A stretch of 44,825 nucleotides of DNA from a virus. Each line of letters begins with the position of its first letter. Position 1 is the stretch's first letter. The notes below the pieces were generated by a model that was not told the origin of the DNA, did no database searches, and saw only the letters and a program-made list of their open reading frames with translations. This document shows positions 41,881 to 44,825 of this stretch, piece after piece. The stretch is from positions 1 to 44,825 of the IMG/VR virus record IMGVR_UViG_3300044957_001200; one strand, written 5' to 3'. Made by a program: the position numbers and the translations under genes.

Positions 41881-44825
41881 GCGTATTTTTCACAATACAA
41901 TCTGCTCAACCAGTAATAACTTCTTCTACAGGCGTTTTAGCTATAAATGGAGAAACTATTTTTATATCTGGAGAACAATTTAAGAAAAATATTATCGCTA
42001 TTTCTGGAGAAAATATATATAATCCTGGTTTAAATTTTTCTATTAATGGGCTTAGTAATCAAAATGTATCGGGAATCAATAACACTATTGGAGACGATGT
42101 CGTTGGATTTACTTTGTCTGGGCTTACATCGTCAAAATATAAAATATATGTTTATAATGATGCAGATGTCTCTAGCAATTATATTAATTTAAAAATTTTA
42201 GATCGGCCTTCTATTAGTGGTTTTGACGATGTTAATGTGTTACCTGGACAATATGTAAGAGTTTCTGGTTCTAATTTTCTTCCAGGTGCAAATATAACAT
42301 TTATTGATGTCAGTGGAAATAAAGTCACCCCATCTTTTCAAGAAACTGGTTTATATAGAGTTACAGGAGCTCAAATTCAAAATTATGGATCAGGATATAA
42401 TGTAGGAGATATATTTCATTTACAAGGTTTAAAAAATTATAATTCAAATTCTTATGCAGTATTTACTGTTACCACGACTGGTATAAATGGTTCTTTAGGA
42501 AGTTTCAATATAAATAATTCTGGTATTTTTACCGTACCTAATCAAAGTTCAGGAATAGAATTCACTCCTAATAACGGGACAGGAACAAATGCGTTGATTG
42601 ATGTATCTTATGAGAAATATGAAAATACAGGAACAATAGAATTTTTAGAATTTCAAGTCCCATATAATATAAGGAAAAATCAAAGCGGTATTGTAGAAAA
42701 TCTTAAATATAGAGGCGTTACTAGCGGAGCAAAATTTAGTAGTTTTTATATCGCAGGATATCCAAACATATATGGATTTTATCCTGAGACTGGACAAATA
42801 GAAACAACGCAGATTTTATTAAGCGGTGATAATTTATCATTTGTCCAAGAAATAAAAATTGGAGATCAAAAAATAATCCCTCCTTTTAACATTATACAAG
42901 ACACAGGAATAATATTTAATATACCTAATTATAGTTCTTCAAATTATGTTACTTTATCTGGACAGTATGGAGTAGATAAAAGCAGAAATATTTTAAATAT
43001 TTTCTATCCTCCAGTTTTAGCTAGTGGGTTTACTCCAAATGATGTTCTCGCTGGAACAGGAACTCTTGTCAATATAAGTGGAAAATATTTACAGCGTATT
43101 AATTATATTAATCTTGGACAACCAAATATTTTAAGAAAAGACATAACAGTAAATGCTAATGCAGATAGAGCATCATTTATTTTACCCAATAATTATACTA
43201 CCACATCTCTTCGTATATTTTCTGTAGATTTTCCAGATTCTGGTACATTAATAGAATCTCCTAGTTCAAATAATCTTTTGATTTCTACAGTCAGGCTATC
43301 GGAAAATAATGTTAATATAAGATATTTGTCCGGTATACAAGGAGCAAAATATTTAGATGAAATAGAAATTTATAGTTCTAGCGGAACTTCTGGAGATTAT
43401 GGTAATTTAACAAACTCAGATGTATTTTTCTTGGGTATTACGGGCCATGTTGACGCAGCAAATGATTATTTAATAAGTGGAATCAAATTAAAAAATTCTG
43501 CTACAGGAATTAGATTTAGAGTTCCAAGAGAAGTAAGAAATCCTCAAGCAAGAATTAGGATAAAAAGAAATCGTTTTGGTGAAAGCTATATATTGCCTTC
43601 GAATAAATCTATTGATATTTTACCAACTATACACAGCTGTTCTTCTTCAAATACTCTATATAATAATTTAGGATATATTACTATTTCTGGAATTAATGCT
43701 TCTAACGCTAATTTAATTTATTTTAGTGGTTATCCTGGTACTCAAAATTTATTAGGATATAAAGAAATAAGAAATTTTCCATTAGAAATAGTAAGCAAAG
43801 ATTTAACTCAAATAACTGGTATCAATGGAGTAGGAGGAAATAATCTTAATGGATATTCAATTTTTGAAGCTAAATTAGGTGGAGATATCACTGGCTCTGG
43901 AGAATTATTTTTATTTAATAACTATTATGATACTGGGATTGGATATGAAGATTTAGTAATTACTAAAAATAAAAATGTAAGAGTAGCTGCTATAAGCGGA
44001 TTTAGACCACCTAATTCAGATATATTTACTAGTCCTGCATATGTAACTACTCCATTAGAAAATGCATTTTTTTACCAAATACAGACTAATTCTAGGACTA
44101 CAAGATTTGAATTTTCTGCAACTACAATTTCTGGTGTTGGAGAGGGAGATTGGCCTACGGGTTTAGAAACATATCTAAATAGCGCTAATCAAATCTTTGG
44201 TCAGCCATTAGTCGGAGGAATCTATTACTTAAAAATTAGAGCTTTGGATGGTGAAAGACCAAATGAAGGAATGATATTGAACCTTGCAGTTGGATATTCT
44301 GGCAGATCATTAAGTGGTCCAGGCATTACTTACAGGGGTCCTTGGAGATATGGAGTTGGATATGTTGGTAGTAATTTAAGAAGAGATGTCGTTAAATATT
44401 CAAGAGAAGGAGTAAATTATTGGTACGCAGCTTACACAAATATAGATTCGGAACCTCAAGCTGGTAATCCAAATTGGATACCGTTTACTAATGAATTTGC
44501 AGCAACAGCAACTCAAATATTATTAGCTGAAGAATCAAACATTACCGAAGCGTTAAATATAGGACAAGAAGGTATTCCAAGTGGATATATAAAAACTGTT
44601 AATGATAAAAATGTAGATGAAGGAAGTGGCTTCTTTTTGGGTTATGATAATAGATATAATTTTGGAAAACCAAAATTTAGGGTTGGAAATCAAGATAGTT
44701 ATATAAAATTTGATGGAGAAGGCTTAGATATTTTAGGTCCTTTATCTGGAGTCATAACAACTTCTAAAAATATTAAGAATGCGAATAATATTGTAGAGGC
44801 TGATTCTTCTGTGGCCCTAGGAATT
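41877..44825 (+). CDS. Large IPT/TIG-repeat tail fibre protein (3' truncated by window end)
   Basis: 983 codons are open from the ATG at 41877 to the last base, with no stop. It starts with a strand that completes the preceding IPT domain (SVFFTIQSAQPVITS). Further IPT-type repeats follow: GETIFISGEQF; ISGFDDVNVLPGQYVRVSGS; ISGDN-like ILLSGDNLSFVQEIKIG; and TPNDVLAGTGTLVNISG. Residues about 820-870 form a carbohydrate-binding-like module (DVVKYSREGVNYWYAAYTN, then Pro and NWIPF), like those in the M- and L-like proteins. FRVGNQDSYIKFDGEGLDI, near the visible end, resembles the C-terminal fibre-attachment region of J-type proteins. It is probably a central fibre or receptor-binding protein. 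ATGA overlap couples it to the previous gene. Confidence 0.75.
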   Translation, partial: MSVFFTIQSAQPVITSSTGVLAINGETIFISGEQFKKNIIAISGENIYNPGLNFSINGLSNQNVSGINNTIGDDVVGFTLSGLTSSKYKIYVYNDADVSSNYINLKILDRPSISGFDDVNVLPGQYVRVSGSNFLPGANITFIDVSGNKVTPSFQETGLYRVTGAQIQNYGSGYNVGDIFHLQGLKNYNSNSYAVFTVTTTGINGSLGSFNINNSGIFTVPNQSSGIEFTPNNGTGTNALIDVSYEKYENTGTIEFLEFQVPYNIRKNQSGIVENLKYRGVTSGAKFSSFYIAGYPNIYGFYPETGQIETTQILLSGDNLSFVQEIKIGDQKIIPPFNIIQDTGIIFNIPNYSSSNYVTLSGQYGVDKSRNILNIFYPPVLASGFTPNDVLAGTGTLVNISGKYLQRINYINLGQPNILRKDITVNANADRASFILPNNYTTTSLRIFSVDFPDSGTLIESPSSNNLLISTVRLSENNVNIRYLSGIQGAKYLDEIEIYSSSGTSGDYGNLTNSDVFFLGITGHVDAANDYLISGIKLKNSATGIRFRVPREVRNPQARIRIKRNRFGESYILPSNKSIDILPTIHSCSSSNTLYNNLGYITISGINASNANLIYFSGYPGTQNLLGYKEIRNFPLEIVSKDLTQITGINGVGGNNLNGYSIFEAKLGGDITGSGELFLFNNYYDTGIGYEDLVITKNKNVRVAAISGFRPPNSDIFTSPAYVTTPLENAFFYQIQTNSRTTRFEFSATTISGVGEGDWPTGLETYLNSANQIFGQPLVGGIYYLKIRALDGERPNEGMILNLAVGYSGRSLSGPGITYRGPWRYGVGYVGSNLRRDVVKYSREGVNYWYAAYTNIDSEPQAGNPNWIPFTNEFAATATQILLAEESNITEALNIGQEGIPSGYIKTVNDKNVDEGSGFFLGYDNRYNFGKPKFRVGNQDSYIKFDGEGLDILGPLSGVITTSKNIKNANNIVEADSSVALGI

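Noticed and set aside
1-44825. Window as a complete circular phage genome, with the last gene joining the first
   Set aside because: The last frame ends exactly at base 44825 and the first opens at base 2, so a join would be out of frame; head, packaging and replication genes are missing.

Overview
The window is a coding-dense piece of an AT-rich tailed-phage genome (Caudoviricetes), almost certainly a long-tailed, non-contractile siphovirus. It holds neck and tail genes only: a tail tube protein, a 3388-residue tape measure protein (TMP) and a full lambda-type tail tip set (M, L, K, I, J). No sheath, capsid, terminase or replication gene is visible. A lambda-type tip with a J protein suggests a Gram-negative host. 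The sulfotransferase, TPR-glycosyltransferase and tail-fibre types suggest an aquatic or uncultured source, but the host cannot be named from the sequence.

Layout. (1) 2-514 is the 3' end of a tail fibre gene. (2) 517-7232 is an accessory module, visibly richer in G+C than its surroundings: a tail-fibre chaperone-like protein, a 21-motif RCC1 beta-propeller protein, a TPR/GT9-like glycosyltransferase, a sulfotransferase, a GT25-like glycosyltransferase and a methyltransferase. (3) 7298-13275 holds neck/tail-completion candidates, the probable tail tube protein followed by a strong intrinsic terminator, and four small or medium genes in the tail assembly chaperone position. (4) 13345-23511 is the TMP, which carries repeated linker motifs and inserted enzyme-like domains (two ADP-ribosyltransferase-like regions and an M15-like peptidase). 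(5) 37457-23508, on the minus strand, is the tail tip operon: unknown - M - L - K - I - J - unknown tip protein. Both I and J contain a Hint (bacterial intein-like) domain. The block is inverted relative to the usual lambda order and converges on the TMP, the two stop codons sharing a TTAA. (6) 37523-44825, on the plus strand, holds three tube-fold-like paralogues followed by large IPT/TIG-repeat proteins, the last running off the window.

A motif close to aGTGTAATt lies 17-33 bases upstream of seven start codons, at 32-33 bases in four of them, and on both strands of the divergent gap at 37458-37522. It is the best candidate for a phage-specific (late) promoter and would explain how the inverted tip block is expressed with the rest of the tail genes. 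No intergenic gap exceeds about 100 bases. No tRNA, CRISPR array, insertion sequence or origin was recognised.

The most unusual points are the cargo-carrying TMP, the paired intein-like domains in adjacent tip proteins, the inverted tip module, the near-identical 147-bp RCC1 repeats, IPT domains split across ORF boundaries, and the shared promoter-like motif.
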